From Stenotrophomonas bentonitica (GTDB taxonomy: Bacteria > Pseudomonadota > Gammaproteobacteria > Xanthomonadales > Xanthomonadaceae): a stretch of 64,000 nucleotides of DNA. The translations under genes and the position numbers were made by a program. A model generated the notes under the pieces. The model was not told where the DNA came from, made no database searches, and saw nothing but the letters and a program-made list of their open reading frames with translations. Of this stretch, positions 1 to 7,588 are shown in pieces; the stretch's first letter is position 1, and every line of letters begins with the position of its first letter. The DNA lies in contig NZ_JAAZUH010000001.1 in assembly GCF_013185915.1 (NCBI RefSeq), positions 1 through 64,000 of the forward strand, written 5' to 3'.

Positions 1-310
1 ACGAGGTGCCGGCCACACAGCCGGCAGCCAAGCCAGAGTCCGATCCGATGCGGCCACGACCCCGCAGGGCTGCGCTCGGCCCTGTGCCGGGATTCGGTGA
101 GAAATGGCTACGCACTGAGCCGCTGCGCGGCCCCGCGATGTCGAAAACCCACGCATGAACCCCCGATCTGTGCCCGATCTGTGCCCAAAGCGGCGCTTGC
201 GCGGCCGCTTCCTACCCGCCAGACTCGCCAAAAAAGGGCGGTTGAACTTCCTATACCCACCTCTGGTGGGCAAAACCAACAAAGCTCGATAAATCCGCTG
301 CCGTTTACTA
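1..310. other. Left flank, no supported gene
   Basis: I find no convincing gene here. The only open frame of note (97-321) reads into the IS element and has no recognisable family, no good ribosome site and an Arg/Pro-rich composition typical of a spurious frame in GC-rich DNA. The stretch has an 11-nt tandem direct repeat (CCCGATCTGTG, about 162-183) and a short hairpin (CCCACC-TCT-GGTGGG, about 255-269) without a T-run. It may be the remnant end of a mobile island, but nothing proves it. Confidence 0.4.
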
Positions 311-1132
311 GGGCCTGTTAACACATCCTCAGTCCATCAGCGACGAGCACGAAGCTGATGAAGCCCAGGAACATGAGGTCGAGTTTCTCGAACCGCGAGA
401 AGATACGGCGATAGCCTTTGAGTCGACGGAACAACCGCTCCACCTCATTGCGGCGCTTGTACATCTCGCGGTCGTAGTCCCACGGTTCGATCCGCGTCTT
501 CATTGGTGGCACCACCGGAATGAAACCCAGATCCAGTGCCAGCTGCCGTGTCTCGTTGCCTTCGTAGGCACGGTCCATCAACAAATGCACCGGTCTGCTG
601 GTCGGCCCAAGACTGCTGAGCAGGCGCCGGCCTTCGGGTGCGTCGTGCGCCTGCCCAGGCGAGAGGCAAAACGTCACGGCCGTTCGAGCATCCGCGGCAA
701 CCATATGAATCTTGGTGTTCCATCCGCCTCGGGACTTTCCGATGGACTGCGGACTTTTTTTTAGTGCCCCTGTGCCGTCGGGATGGACCTTGATGCTTGT
801 GGAGTCCAGCGAGACGGCTTCGATCCTGATACGCACGACTTGCGCACGCTGCAACTCCTCGAACATGCGATCCAGGACGCCAGCTTTGGTCCAGCGATTC
901 ATGCGCGTGTAAATCGTGTGCCAGTTGCCGAAGCGTTTGGGCAGTCCGCGCCACTTGCAACCATGTTCGGCCACATAGAGGATCGCATTGACCACCTGCA
1001 GATTGCTCAGGCTGACGTTGCCACGCTGCCTGGGCAGGCAGTGTTCAATGGTAGCGAATTGTTCGGGCGTGATCTCCATGTCGGAGATTTTCTGGCGCAA
1101 TCGTCGCCGTCGCCATTAGTGTTAACACGCCC
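311..1132 (-). mobile_element. IS5-family insertion sequence, complete
   Basis: An 822-bp element bounded by near-perfect terminal inverted repeats: GGGCCTGTTAACAC at 311-324 and the complement of GGGCGTGTTAACAC at 1119-1132, with one mismatch. Both ends are flanked by TA (309-310 and 1133-1134), consistent with the short TA or TNA target duplications of the IS427/IS1031-type groups of IS5. It carries one transposase gene on the minus strand. The right end supplies a TAA stop (1123-1125) in the frame of the downstream PIN-like gene, so the element cuts that gene off from any upstream coding sequence. Confidence 0.88.
318..1079 (-). CDS. IS5-family DDE transposase
   Basis: Transposase of the IS element at 311-1132; cuts and joins the element ends. 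Read from the ATG at 1079 it is 253 aa; a TTG at 1100 would add 7 residues, but the ATG fits the alignment of this family. The catalytic triad is visible: D92 (SLDSTSIK), D169 (LLMDRAYEG) and E212 (RNEVERLFRRLK). An A8 run (minus strand, 762-755) falls in the GALKKSPQS segment. Many IS427-group relatives are split into two frames around such a run and need a frameshift, but here the frame is continuous. The element therefore looks intact and possibly active. Confident in family, less in the precise IS name. Confidence 0.9.
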   Translation of the reverse strand: MEITPEQFATIEHCLPRQRGNVSLSNLQVVNAILYVAEHGCKWRGLPKRFGNWHTIYTRMNRWTKAGVLDRMFEELQRAQVVRIRIEAVSLDSTSIKVHPDGTGALKKSPQSIGKSRGGWNTKIHMVAADARTAVTFCLSPGQAHDAPEGRRLLSSLGPTSRPVHLLMDRAYEGNETRQLALDLGFIPVVPPMKTRIEPWDYDREMYKRRNEVERLFRRLKGYRRIFSRFEKLDLMFLGFISFVLVADGLRMC

Positions 1133-1134
1133 TA

Positions 1135-1980
1135 ATGAAGCAGTCGGACCCAGTAACCCGGGGTGCAACGGCCGAACTGATTGACGAGCTGAGCTGCGGC
1201 ATCACGCTTAGTCCCGAACCGACGCGCGTGGCAACGGAAGTGGCGCATTTCCTCCATGCGAATGTTGGGCACAGCGTTCATCCATTGGAACACTTGGTCT
1301 GGACCAAGGTCCCGTACATCCTGGGTGTCCAGCATCCAGTGGCCACAGCCTTCCCAGAGGATGAGCGACTCGTCATTCAGAAGGCGTTCTTCGACCACCT
1401 CTGGGAGGTTTCTTTATCGACGATGGTTGAGACCATCGGGGACGCTTGGCCGCCCGCCTCGCCATTCGTCGACATTGCCGATCGGCTGAATCGTGACAAC
1501 GCGGCGCACGCTCCGTCGATGAAGAGCTTCGCGCAGGTCTATCGCGACGAGATTAATGGTGTCTTGGAACTCGCAGCTCCGATCGCCGCCGAGGTGCTGC
1601 ACGACATGGCCGTGAAGTCGCTCGGCCTCGGCATCCAACCTTCAGCAGATGAGCGGGAAGGAATCACGAGGCAGTGTCTCGGCTTGCTACGGGCAGCAGT
1701 CCGGAAGCCAGTCGGTCGGCGTGCTCTGCGCACGCTGCAAGTTGGTGCTCTGTTGCATGCGGCGCTACGCTGGAATCGCACGCAGAAGCTGAATGCCAAC
1801 GACATATTCGACTTTCATCATGCCGGCGCTGCGTTAGGCTACTGCGATGTCCTTTTGACGGACGGGCCTATGCACACGCTTCTGACGCAGCGGCACTTGA
1901 GCATCGAACGCGATTTCCCGTGCCGGGTCATGTCTTCCGTTGAAGAGGCAGCCACTTGGGTTCGGCATCGCATCGCATGA
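1135..1980 (+). pseudogene. PIN-like domain protein, 5'-truncated by IS insertion
   Basis: Open frame of 281 aa starting at an ATG directly abutting the IS end. The C-terminal part (about residues 220-265, FDFHHAGAALGYCDVLLTD) has the acidic-residue and beta-strand pattern of the C-terminal half of PIN-like ribonuclease domains. The N-terminal strand with the first catalytic Asp, expected near the start in this fold, is absent. A stop in the IS inverted repeat closes the frame immediately upstream, and the segment left of the IS does not supply the missing part. I infer a C-terminal fragment of a longer gene that lost its 5' end with the IS insertion or an associated deletion. Its GC is lower than the backbone. 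It precedes the nuclease/ATPase module, so a defence-island role is plausible. It could still be a short functional protein. Confidence 0.5.
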
Positions 1981-2327
1981 TGGGTCGAAAGAAGCTCTCG
2001 TATGCGGAATCACAGCGCGAGGCGAGAGGATGAAGTTCGGCCCCTTGTTCGGTATGATTAAAGCTGATTGATGATGAGCCGATGCCGCGCAAACCCGCGC
2101 CAGGAAAGGGCGTGTTTCCCTGACGGTAAAAGCGGCGGTATGGGCCTATGTCGATCAAAGCCAAACCCTTTAACCACGCGGACTTGCGTGGCTTGTTGAT
2201 GATCGAGTGGGAATAAGAAAAGGACCTTTGGGGCCTATCGCGTGCGTTCGTGAAGTGAGCTTGGTTGGGGGCGTCGACGGTAGACGTCTCCAGCTCGGAC
2301 AGAATTTGTACGAGTAGAGGATAGCAA
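1981..2327. other. 347-bp intergenic region before the HNH-ATPase gene
   Basis: No gene long enough to call. There is a perfect 6-bp hairpin (CCACGC 2174-2179 / GCGTGG 2186-2191) and only tiny frames such as one from about 2147 reading MSIKAKPFNHADLRGLLMIEWE-stop split across its two halves (MSIKAKPFNHA, then DLRGLLMIEWE), which could be a gene relic. The last 15 bases hold the ribosome site of the next gene (AGAGGA 2316-2321). The promoter of the defence module should lie here, but I see no clear -35/-10 pair. Confidence 0.4.
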
Positions 2328-4406
2328 GTGACGCCCATTGTTCGGCCCCCCTGTCCGTCGTTCATGACACCATTTCTCGCGGATGCAGTACCCGATTCAT
2401 TGTTTGACAGGCGCACGAGAGGAACTCACGAGCTCCCCGTGGGCCTCCAGAAAATCTTGGGTGCCCGGTACAGGGAGTTCCGCGACATCCTCAGTATTGT
2501 TTTCGTCGGGCAGTGCTGCTATTGCGAATCACCTCTAGGCGTTATTGCGGAGGGTGAAATAGAACTCTTTCGCCCCCGACGGACCAGCGACTCAAGCCCG
2601 AGCAGCCCCGCTGTGTATTCGCATCTTGCTGCCGACTGGCGCAACTTGTACCTCGCTTGCCCCACATGCAATCGCAACAAAGCGAGCCGCTTTCCTGTCT
2701 TGGGCGAGCGTGCCCAAGATGGAATGCCTTACGACGCCATCGTTCAGTTCGAGCGCCCTATGCTGCTCGATCCTTGCGATCCTTTCGATGCTCCTGACGA
2801 TCACTTAGCATTTCTGCCGGACGGAGTAGTCGCCGGTCGGACCGAGCGCGGGATAGCCACTGTGGAGACGTTGGCTCTGAACCGCGCTGCGCTTGTCGAA
2901 GCTCGCCGGTCTGAAGCGAAGAGGTTCGTTGCCGCATCCGCAGCGGAGCGTTTGGAGAGAGCGTCGTCTCAGGGAGGCTATGCCGCAGTTTGGCGACAGT
3001 TGCTCCGCCGTGAATCCAATCAGACTTTTGTTCAAGAAAGTCTTGCGGCATCTGACGCCCAGAATGCTGCGAGTAAGAATCGCGCTGACGTCTCCACCGA
3101 GAAAGCACGCAACCTTGAGAACTACCGAGCCGTCCCGCGCTATATTGAGCGTGTCAGAATCGAGAACTTCGGCCCCATTCGTCTTCTGAACTTGGACTTG
3201 AGTCAATCTCAGTCAGCCAGGGCGCCGTGCTTTGCGTTGTTGGGCGAGAATGGCGTCGGCAAGAGCACGGTATTGCGCGCGATCGCCATGGCGTTGGCGG
3301 GCAAGAAATATGCAAAGCGACTTCGACTCACTAGCAAGGATTTCCTCTTCCCTAATACTTACAAGGGCGAAGTGAGGGTTTCCATAGTTGGACAGCCCGA
3401 TATTGTGATGACCTTGCTTCGGAATCGGGCGATCGAGTTCAGCACGGACACGTCCCAATCGCTTGTCCTCGCCTATGGCGCGACCAGGCTGCTCCCGCGA
3501 GGTAGGCATAAGCCGCGACATGGTGAACCTCATGCCAAGATCGACAACCTTTTCGATCCCTTCATGCCGCTAACGGACGCCGAGGCTTGGCTTGCTGCGC
3601 TGGAACCAAAATGCGTGGAGGATGTCAACAAGGTGCTGCGTCGGTTGCTTCCCATCGAGAAGCATTTGGAAGTTGTGCGAGAAGTGGTGGGAGAAGGGTT
3701 GCGCGTTCAATTCACGGAAAATTCCGATCGTAAGATCAGTGAATTAAGTGATGGCTATCAATCAATGCTGGGCATGGCCGTCGACATCATGCAGGTGATG
3801 TATCTCGCGCATGAGTCCATGGAAGATGCACAGGGCGTAGTCCTTGTTGACGAACTCGGGAACCATTTTCACCCTGCTTGGCGATTGCGATGCGTTAGCG
3901 CTTTGCGCGAGGCCTTTCCGCAAATCCAGTTTATTTTCAGCACGCACGATCCGCTATGCCTGCGTGGGCTTCTCGGTGGAGAAGTGGCTGTACTTCGACG
4001 CGACAAACACGGAGAGATCTACGCTTTAGAAGATCTACCTTCCGTTAGTAATCTGCGCGTAGAACAGTTGCTTACTTCCGAGCATTTTGGGCTTCACAGT
4101 ACTCTTGATCCAGTCATAGAGGACTTGGTCAAGGAGTACGAGGGCCTAATTCAGGTGAATGGTCGCAGCAAGTTGGATGAGAGCCGGCTGGATGAGATCA
4201 TTCAAGAGTTGACCGATGCGCGCTACTTGGGGTCTTCGCGCAGAGAACGGCTAGCTCTGCGACTGCTGGATAACGAGGGGCCGCCCCAGATCCCACAAGT
4301 ATCGTCGATCAAGGTGTCCAGCCTCTCTGATAACACGGTTGCGAAGCTTCGCAGGTTGATGATGGAGATTGCACCTGCGTTGGAGGTTCCTCTTGATCAA
4401 GATTGA
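2328..4406 (+). CDS. HNH-like domain fused to SMC/PtuA-like ATPase (Septu-like)
   Basis: 692-aa protein from a GTG start with AGAGGA six bases upstream. N-terminal domain (about 40-200) has the zinc knuckles of the TIGR02646/PtuB-type HNH family: C63xxC66 (CCYCE) and C111PTC114N115. The position that carries the catalytic His in relatives (DIEHxRPK) reads EIELFRPR, so Leu80 replaces it and this domain is probably a catalytically dead or binding version. The C-terminal part is a RecN/SMC-like ATPase: Walker A G306-S313 (GENGVGKS), signature-like SDGYQ near 475, Walker B VLVDE ending at E509, and H-switch STHDP near 540. In Septu systems PtuA is the ATPase and PtuB the HNH nuclease; here the ATPase also carries an HNH module. 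It overlaps the next gene by 14 nt. No reverse transcriptase is present, so it is not a retron. Defence role is inferred from architecture. Confidence 0.75.
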   Translation: MTPIVRPPCPSFMTPFLADAVPDSLFDRRTRGTHELPVGLQKILGARYREFRDILSIVFVGQCCYCESPLGVIAEGEIELFRPRRTSDSSPSSPAVYSHLAADWRNLYLACPTCNRNKASRFPVLGERAQDGMPYDAIVQFERPMLLDPCDPFDAPDDHLAFLPDGVVAGRTERGIATVETLALNRAALVEARRSEAKRFVAASAAERLERASSQGGYAAVWRQLLRRESNQTFVQESLAASDAQNAASKNRADVSTEKARNLENYRAVPRYIERVRIENFGPIRLLNLDLSQSQSARAPCFALLGENGVGKSTVLRAIAMALAGKKYAKRLRLTSKDFLFPNTYKGEVRVSIVGQPDIVMTLLRNRAIEFSTDTSQSLVLAYGATRLLPRGRHKPRHGEPHAKIDNLFDPFMPLTDAEAWLAALEPKCVEDVNKVLRRLLPIEKHLEVVREVVGEGLRVQFTENSDRKISELSDGYQSMLGMAVDIMQVMYLAHESMEDAQGVVLVDELGNHFHPAWRLRCVSALREAFPQIQFIFSTHDPLCLRGLLGGEVAVLRRDKHGEIYALEDLPSVSNLRVEQLLTSEHFGLHSTLDPVIEDLVKEYEGLIQVNGRSKLDESRLDEIIQELTDARYLGSSRRERLALRLLDNEGPPQIPQVSSIKVSSLSDNTVAKLRRLMMEIAPALEVPLDQD

Positions 4407-5223
4407 ACGTCCGAAGGGAAGTGCGCCGCCAAGTCTCGCCAAGGCTGCAGCCAAAGAGCTCAGGGCGAATCTCGTTGCCTTAAAGAAGAATGAGAAGCTG
4501 ACTTTTACAGCGTACTCTACGGCAGAATCTAGGAGGGCGCTGGATCAGGTTTTTGGACGAAAGTGCGTGTACTGCGAGTCGCTTTTGGCGGGGACGCAGT
4601 CTGGCGACATCGAACACTATCGTCCAAAGGGAAAGGTCATCGTAAAGGACTCCACTACGGGTGCCCCCACTAAATTACCTGGGTATTTCTGGTTGGCAGG
4701 GAAGTGGTCCAACTTGCTGCTTTCCTGTGCAGACTGCAACCGTCCGCGGACCCAGCTGGACTACGACGAGGTTGGGAGAGTCATCGGCAAGGCTAATTTT
4801 TTTCCCGTCGCCGATGAGTCTTGCCGCGCATCGGGGCCGAAAGGAATGGTGCAGGAGGATGCGCTGTTGCTGAACCCTACCTTGGATGATCCGAATGACC
4901 ATTTGGAGTTCAGAGCCGACGGTCGCATAGAACCTGTTGTGATTAACGGCGTTCCAAGTCAGAAGGGCTTGGCGACGATTCACCACTGCGGCCTTGCTCG
5001 GCTAGAGCTTCTTCAGATGCGGGCCCGACATCGAAGAATCGTGATGGCCGCTATTCGTCACACCGTTGCGGCGCTCGAGGCGGGGCTAGAGCCCGGCGCA
5101 GACTTAGACGATCTCGTGGGCTTTCTTGAGCCTAAGGAAGCTTACGTGGCCCTGACACGGTCGCTGGTACGAGAGCACATGGGGCCATTCCTGCAGTCTT
5201 TGGGGCTTGACCAATTGCTGTGA
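4393..5223 (+). CDS. HNH endonuclease, PtuB/TIGR02646-like
   Basis: 276-aa protein. I place the start at TTG 4393, with GGAGG at 4382-4386, six bases upstream and inside the ATPase gene; the upstream TTG at 4369 has no ribosome site. The HNH fold is well kept: C58xYC61E, D72-I-E-H75-YRPK with the catalytic His present, the YFWLAGKWSNLLLSC segment and C112ADC115N116. This is the family that pairs with PtuA-type ATPases in Septu and in retron Ec78-type effectors. The overlap with the ATPase gene implies coupled translation and a shared complex. Probable role: DNA or tRNA cleavage on phage infection, held in check or triggered by the ATPase. Because the fused HNH domain of the partner lacks its His, this protein is probably the active nuclease. 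Confidence 0.75.
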   Translation: MIKIERPKGSAPPSLAKAAAKELRANLVALKKNEKLTFTAYSTAESRRALDQVFGRKCVYCESLLAGTQSGDIEHYRPKGKVIVKDSTTGAPTKLPGYFWLAGKWSNLLLSCADCNRPRTQLDYDEVGRVIGKANFFPVADESCRASGPKGMVQEDALLLNPTLDDPNDHLEFRADGRIEPVVINGVPSQKGLATIHHCGLARLELLQMRARHRRIVMAAIRHTVAALEAGLEPGADLDDLVGFLEPKEAYVALTRSLVREHMGPFLQSLGLDQLL

Positions 5224-5579
5224 ATGAGCCGAGAAGCGTTGCCGCAGAATTTTTTGCAGCGTGCCCACTGTGCCACTCTGGGCGGGCTCGAGAAGATGGT
5301 CCTGAGCACACTGTAGCCCTGGAGTCAGGCGACGATTGGGACGCACCGTGTAATCGACTACGGGTGCGAAAGTATCTACATTTCGAAAGGATGTCCAAAC
5401 TGCTCGGTTTCATTAATTTAGTTTTCTTCTGGCAAGATCCTGTGGAAAAACTCACGACGAGCTAGCTGGAATCTCTCCACTGCCTTGATCGCAAACTCCG
5501 CGGATAGCGGAGTGCGAATGAGTCGAGCGGACTAGGCGTGGGACGCGGTTGTTTGTTCTCGCTGTTCTCGTCCGAGATT
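5224..5579. other. 356-bp stretch after the HNH gene
   Basis: No convincing gene. A GTG-started 81-codon frame (5220-5465) overlaps the end of the HNH gene but has no recognised domain. A perfect 7-bp hairpin (ACTCCGC 5495-5501 / GCGGAGT 5507-5513) without a T-run may end the defence transcript. The DNA is AT-richer than the backbone, as in the rest of the island. Confidence 0.4.
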
Positions 5580-5966
5580 CTAGTCGGACCAGTGTTTAGC
5601 TAAATCAAAGGACACCTTCTGGTGGTGTCGGATGGAAAGCATATACACCGTGCTCTCAGTGATTGCGTACAGCATCACGTATTGGGACATCATGTACTCC
5701 CGAATGTCGCCGTCAGGCGCAAGGCTGTCCAGTCGGTTGCGCAATCTGGAGCTGGCCTGAGTTGTCTCGACCGATCGGATGGGGCGGCTTAGGAACGACC
5801 GCCCCATCAGCGGAAATCGCTCCAGGTTTGGGACTACCCTGTCCGTCAGGTCTTCCAGCAGTGCATCAAATGCATCCGGTGCATCGTTCTGCACGAAGAA
5901 TGCGCGGATCTCTTCAAGGCTGCGCTCGAAGTTTGCGGTTAGTTTGACGACAAGAAGCTCAGTCAC
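5580..5966 (-). CDS. ParE/RelE-superfamily toxin
   Basis: 128-aa protein of the RelE/ParE fold: it opens with a strand-helix unit (VVKLTANFERSLEEIRAFFV), has the conserved ERFPLMGRS segment that in ParE-type toxins follows the second helix, and ends with strands carrying the YVMLYAI and VYMLSIRHH motifs. Members block DNA gyrase (ParE) or cleave ribosome-bound mRNA (RelE); the sequence here looks ParE-like but activity cannot be assigned. The gene follows and overlaps by 8 nt the antitoxin gene on the same strand, the usual coupling that keeps antitoxin in excess. It probably helps to maintain the accessory segment. Confidence 0.8.
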   Translation of the reverse strand: MTELLVVKLTANFERSLEEIRAFFVQNDAPDAFDALLEDLTDRVVPNLERFPLMGRSFLSRPIRSVETTQASSRLRNRLDSLAPDGDIREYMMSQYVMLYAITESTVYMLSIRHHQKVSFDLAKHWSD

Positions 5967-6249
5967 GACGACGCCGTTTCAGGCTTTCAAGTGCGCTGCG
6001 GGCGTCCTTAACGTTCCCGGCGGCAATGTCTGCGAGGCCCTTTTCCGTGTCCTCAAGCAGGAGAAGGTGGATACGCTCGCGTTCCAACTGGTGGTAATAG
6101 TCGAGACGCCGCGCGTCGATGATGGCGACGTAGCTCTCGCCATTCTTGGTTACGATTTTTTCGGCGCCGGCTTTTACCTGGTCCGCCAGTTCCGAAAGGT
6201 TTGCGCGGGCTTGCGACAGTGGAATCACGTCGCGGGCTGAAACGGCCAT
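5959..6249 (-). CDS. Phd/YefM-type antitoxin
   Basis: 96-aa protein with the N-terminal Phd/YefM DNA-binding fold (IPLSQARANLSELADQVK, then a strand pair around KIVTKNGESYVAII ending near residue 45) and a helical, charged C-terminal tail that would wrap the toxin. It should bind its own promoter in the 6250-6358 gap and neutralise the ParE-like toxin whose gene overlaps its end. The tail is rich in Leu, Glu and Arg and probably disordered without toxin. Confidence 0.82.
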   Translation of the reverse strand: MAVSARDVIPLSQARANLSELADQVKAGAEKIVTKNGESYVAIIDARRLDYYHQLERERIHLLLLEDTEKGLADIAAGNVKDARSALESLKRRRRD

Positions 6250-6322
6250 GGGTTGACTCTCTGGCAGCGAGTGGGTGTGCCAAAAAGTGTACAGAATTCG
6301 CGCGTTCTTTGTTCTCGTTCAG

Positions 6323-6357
6323 TTGACCCGATAGCCTACCTACTAGTAGAGTAGGCT
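6323..6357 (+). promoter_or_regulatory. TetR autoregulatory promoter and operator
   Basis: A -35-like TTGACC (6323-6328) and -10-like TAGAGT (6347-6352), 18 bp apart, surround a nested palindrome: core CTACTAGTAG (6340-6349, perfectly symmetrical) within arms AGCCTAC (6333-6339) and GTAGGCT (6351-6357). The operator overlaps the -10 and ends one base before the TetR start codon. Placed this way, transcription would begin at or next to the A of the ATG, suggesting a leaderless mRNA. The same core recurs at 7005-7014. Confidence 0.7.
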
Positions 6358-6358
6358 C

Positions 6359-6946
6359 ATGACGCCCGACCTGTCCCCCAAAGCCACCGAGATCGTCACC
6401 CATGCCCGCCAGTTGCTGGAAGCAGGGGGCTACAACGGCTTCAGCTATGCCGACATCTCCGCGCGTGTCGGCATCAGCAAGGCAAGCATCCACCACCACT
6501 TTCCCAGCAAGGCCGACTTGGTCCGCACGGTAGTGGAGCTGTATCGCGCCGAGGCCCGCGAAGGATTGGCGATGCTGGACCGGCAGTTGAACGATCCGCT
6601 CAAGGAGCTCAATGCTTACGTGGATTACTGGTCAAGCTGCATCGGGGGCGGCACATCGTCGTTGTGCATCTGCGCGATGTTGGCGGCGGAGTCTCCGTTG
6701 ATTCCCTTGGAGATCTCCGAGCAGGTACGCGGGCATTTCGAGGATCTCAGTGGCTGGCTGGAGAGCACGCTGGAGAAAGGGATCGCCCTAGGGCAGTTCC
6801 GACTGCAGGGCGCGCCTGCCGACGAGGCGAAGGCGTTCATGGCATCCGTGCATGGCGCGATGCTGGCCGCTCGTGGTTTTGGCGATGCGCAGACGTTCGA
6901 GGCGCTGGCTCGGCTGTGCGTTGCCAGGCTGACTCCCGCGCACTGA
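6359..6946 (+). CDS. TetR/AcrR-family transcriptional regulator
   Basis: 195 aa. The N-terminal helix-turn-helix (about residues 28-52, YADISARVGISKASIHHHFPSK split as YADISARVGIS and KASIHHHFPSK) is typical of TetR, with the tyrosine or histidine-rich recognition helix leading to the FPSKADLV helix. The C-terminal ligand domain includes a Cys pair (SSLCICAMLAAE) seen in TetR proteins that respond to electrophiles or small organics, but the ligand here is unknown. No Shine-Dalgarno precedes the ATG and the operator runs to it, so translation may be leaderless. The identical operator core before the next gene indicates that this protein represses itself and the membrane protein at 7035. A terminator follows at 6963-6986. 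Confidence 0.88.
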   Translation: MTPDLSPKATEIVTHARQLLEAGGYNGFSYADISARVGISKASIHHHFPSKADLVRTVVELYRAEAREGLAMLDRQLNDPLKELNAYVDYWSSCIGGGTSSLCICAMLAAESPLIPLEISEQVRGHFEDLSGWLESTLEKGIALGQFRLQGAPADEAKAFMASVHGAMLAARGFGDAQTFEALARLCVARLTPAH

Positions 6947-6962
6947 GTTGTTGCGGCACCAG

Positions 6963-6986
6963 GGCCTGCAGCGCGCAGGCCTTTTT
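6963..6986 (+). terminator. Rho-independent terminator after the TetR gene
   Basis: Stem GGCCTGC (6963-6969) / GCAGGCC (6975-6981), 5-nt loop, followed by TTTTT (6982-6986). It separates the regulator transcript from the downstream membrane-protein gene, which has its own operator. Confidence 0.85.
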
Positions 6987-7004
6987 CTCGACCATTCACT
7001 CTAC

Positions 7005-7021
7005 CTACTAGTAGATATACT
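7005..7021 (+). promoter_or_regulatory. Second TetR operator and -10 of the membrane-protein gene
   Basis: CTACTAGTAG (7005-7014) repeats the core of the TetR gene's operator and lies directly before a TATACT -10 element (7016-7021). The shared left context CTACCTACTAGTAGA makes chance unlikely. Binding here would block RNA polymerase and put the gene at 7035 under the TetR protein. Confidence 0.75.
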
Positions 7022-7034
7022 TTGGAGCAAGCCC

Positions 7035-7532
7035 ATGGCTCAACCCCTTTCCGTTCTCGGCGCGCTGCACACAGCGATCAGCCTGGTTCCCGTGATCGCC
7101 GGCCTGTATGGGTTTGCGCGGCACGGGACGATTGATCCAGCCAGACGCTCAGGGAAGCTGTACCTGGGTGGCTTGGTGCTGGCTGTCGCCAGCTCCTTCA
7201 CCGTGTCGAGTACCGGTGGGCTCAATCCGGGTCACGCTTTCGGCATCGTGGTGTTGTTGGTGGCGTTCGGTGGGCTGCTGGTCAACCGACTGCGGTTCTT
7301 TGGAAGGCTCAGGCCTTACCTGTCCACGTTTGCGCTGTCGTTGAGCTTCCTGCTCGGGCTGGTACCTGCGATCAATGAATCGCTGACCCGACTGCCTGTG
7401 TCGCATCCCTTGGCGTCGGCGCCGATGGCGCCGGTGGTGCTGCAGTCGCTGTTGGGCTGTCTGGTGGTGTTCGTGATCGGGTTCGCTGCGCAATGCTGGA
7501 TGCTGCGTGCGCGCAGCCGAAACGCGCGGTAG
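7035..7532 (+). CDS. Small integral membrane protein, TetR-controlled
   Basis: 165 aa from ATG 7035 (GGAG at 7024-7027); the longer open frame from 6948 runs through the terminator and operator and is not the real start. Four hydrophobic segments are visible at about 8-25, 42-60, 68-85 and 95-112, with a fifth near 140-158 ending in a basic tail, so this is an inner-membrane protein. I recognise no catalytic motif; it resembles small DUF-type four- or five-helix proteins found beside TetR regulators. A role in transport or stress tolerance is a guess from context only. Its TAG stop is the TAG of a GTAG-headed repeat (7529-7550). Confidence 0.75.
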   Translation: MAQPLSVLGALHTAISLVPVIAGLYGFARHGTIDPARRSGKLYLGGLVLAVASSFTVSSTGGLNPGHAFGIVVLLVAFGGLLVNRLRFFGRLRPYLSTFALSLSFLLGLVPAINESLTRLPVSHPLASAPMAPVVLQSLLGCLVVFVIGFAAQCWMLRARSRNAR

Positions 7533-7580
7533 CGCCGGGCTCTGCCCGGCACGTTGGAGCCGGGCAGAGCCCGGCTCTAC
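7529..7580. repeat. Inverted pair of SMAG-type REP units
   Basis: Two palindromic units in opposite orientation: 7529-7552 beginning GTAGCGCCGGGC and 7558-7580 ending GCCCGGCTCTAC. Each can fold into a hairpin and the pair into a longer cruciform. Head-to-head units between convergent genes are common for this family and could serve as a bidirectional terminator or mRNA stabiliser. Confidence 0.85.
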
Positions 7581-7588
7581 GTCCGCTG

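Noticed and set aside
255..269. Hairpin as a terminator
   Set aside because: No T-run on either strand.
97..321. 74-codon open frame at the left edge
   Set aside because: Runs into the IS end, has no ribosome site and no recognisable sequence.
2328..5223. Retron with Septu-type effector
   Set aside because: No reverse transcriptase or msr/msd-like inverted repeats lie near the two genes.
5220..5465. 81-codon frame overlapping the end of the HNH gene
   Set aside because: GTG start without its own ribosome site, no domain, and composition like read-through; not enough to call a third defence gene.
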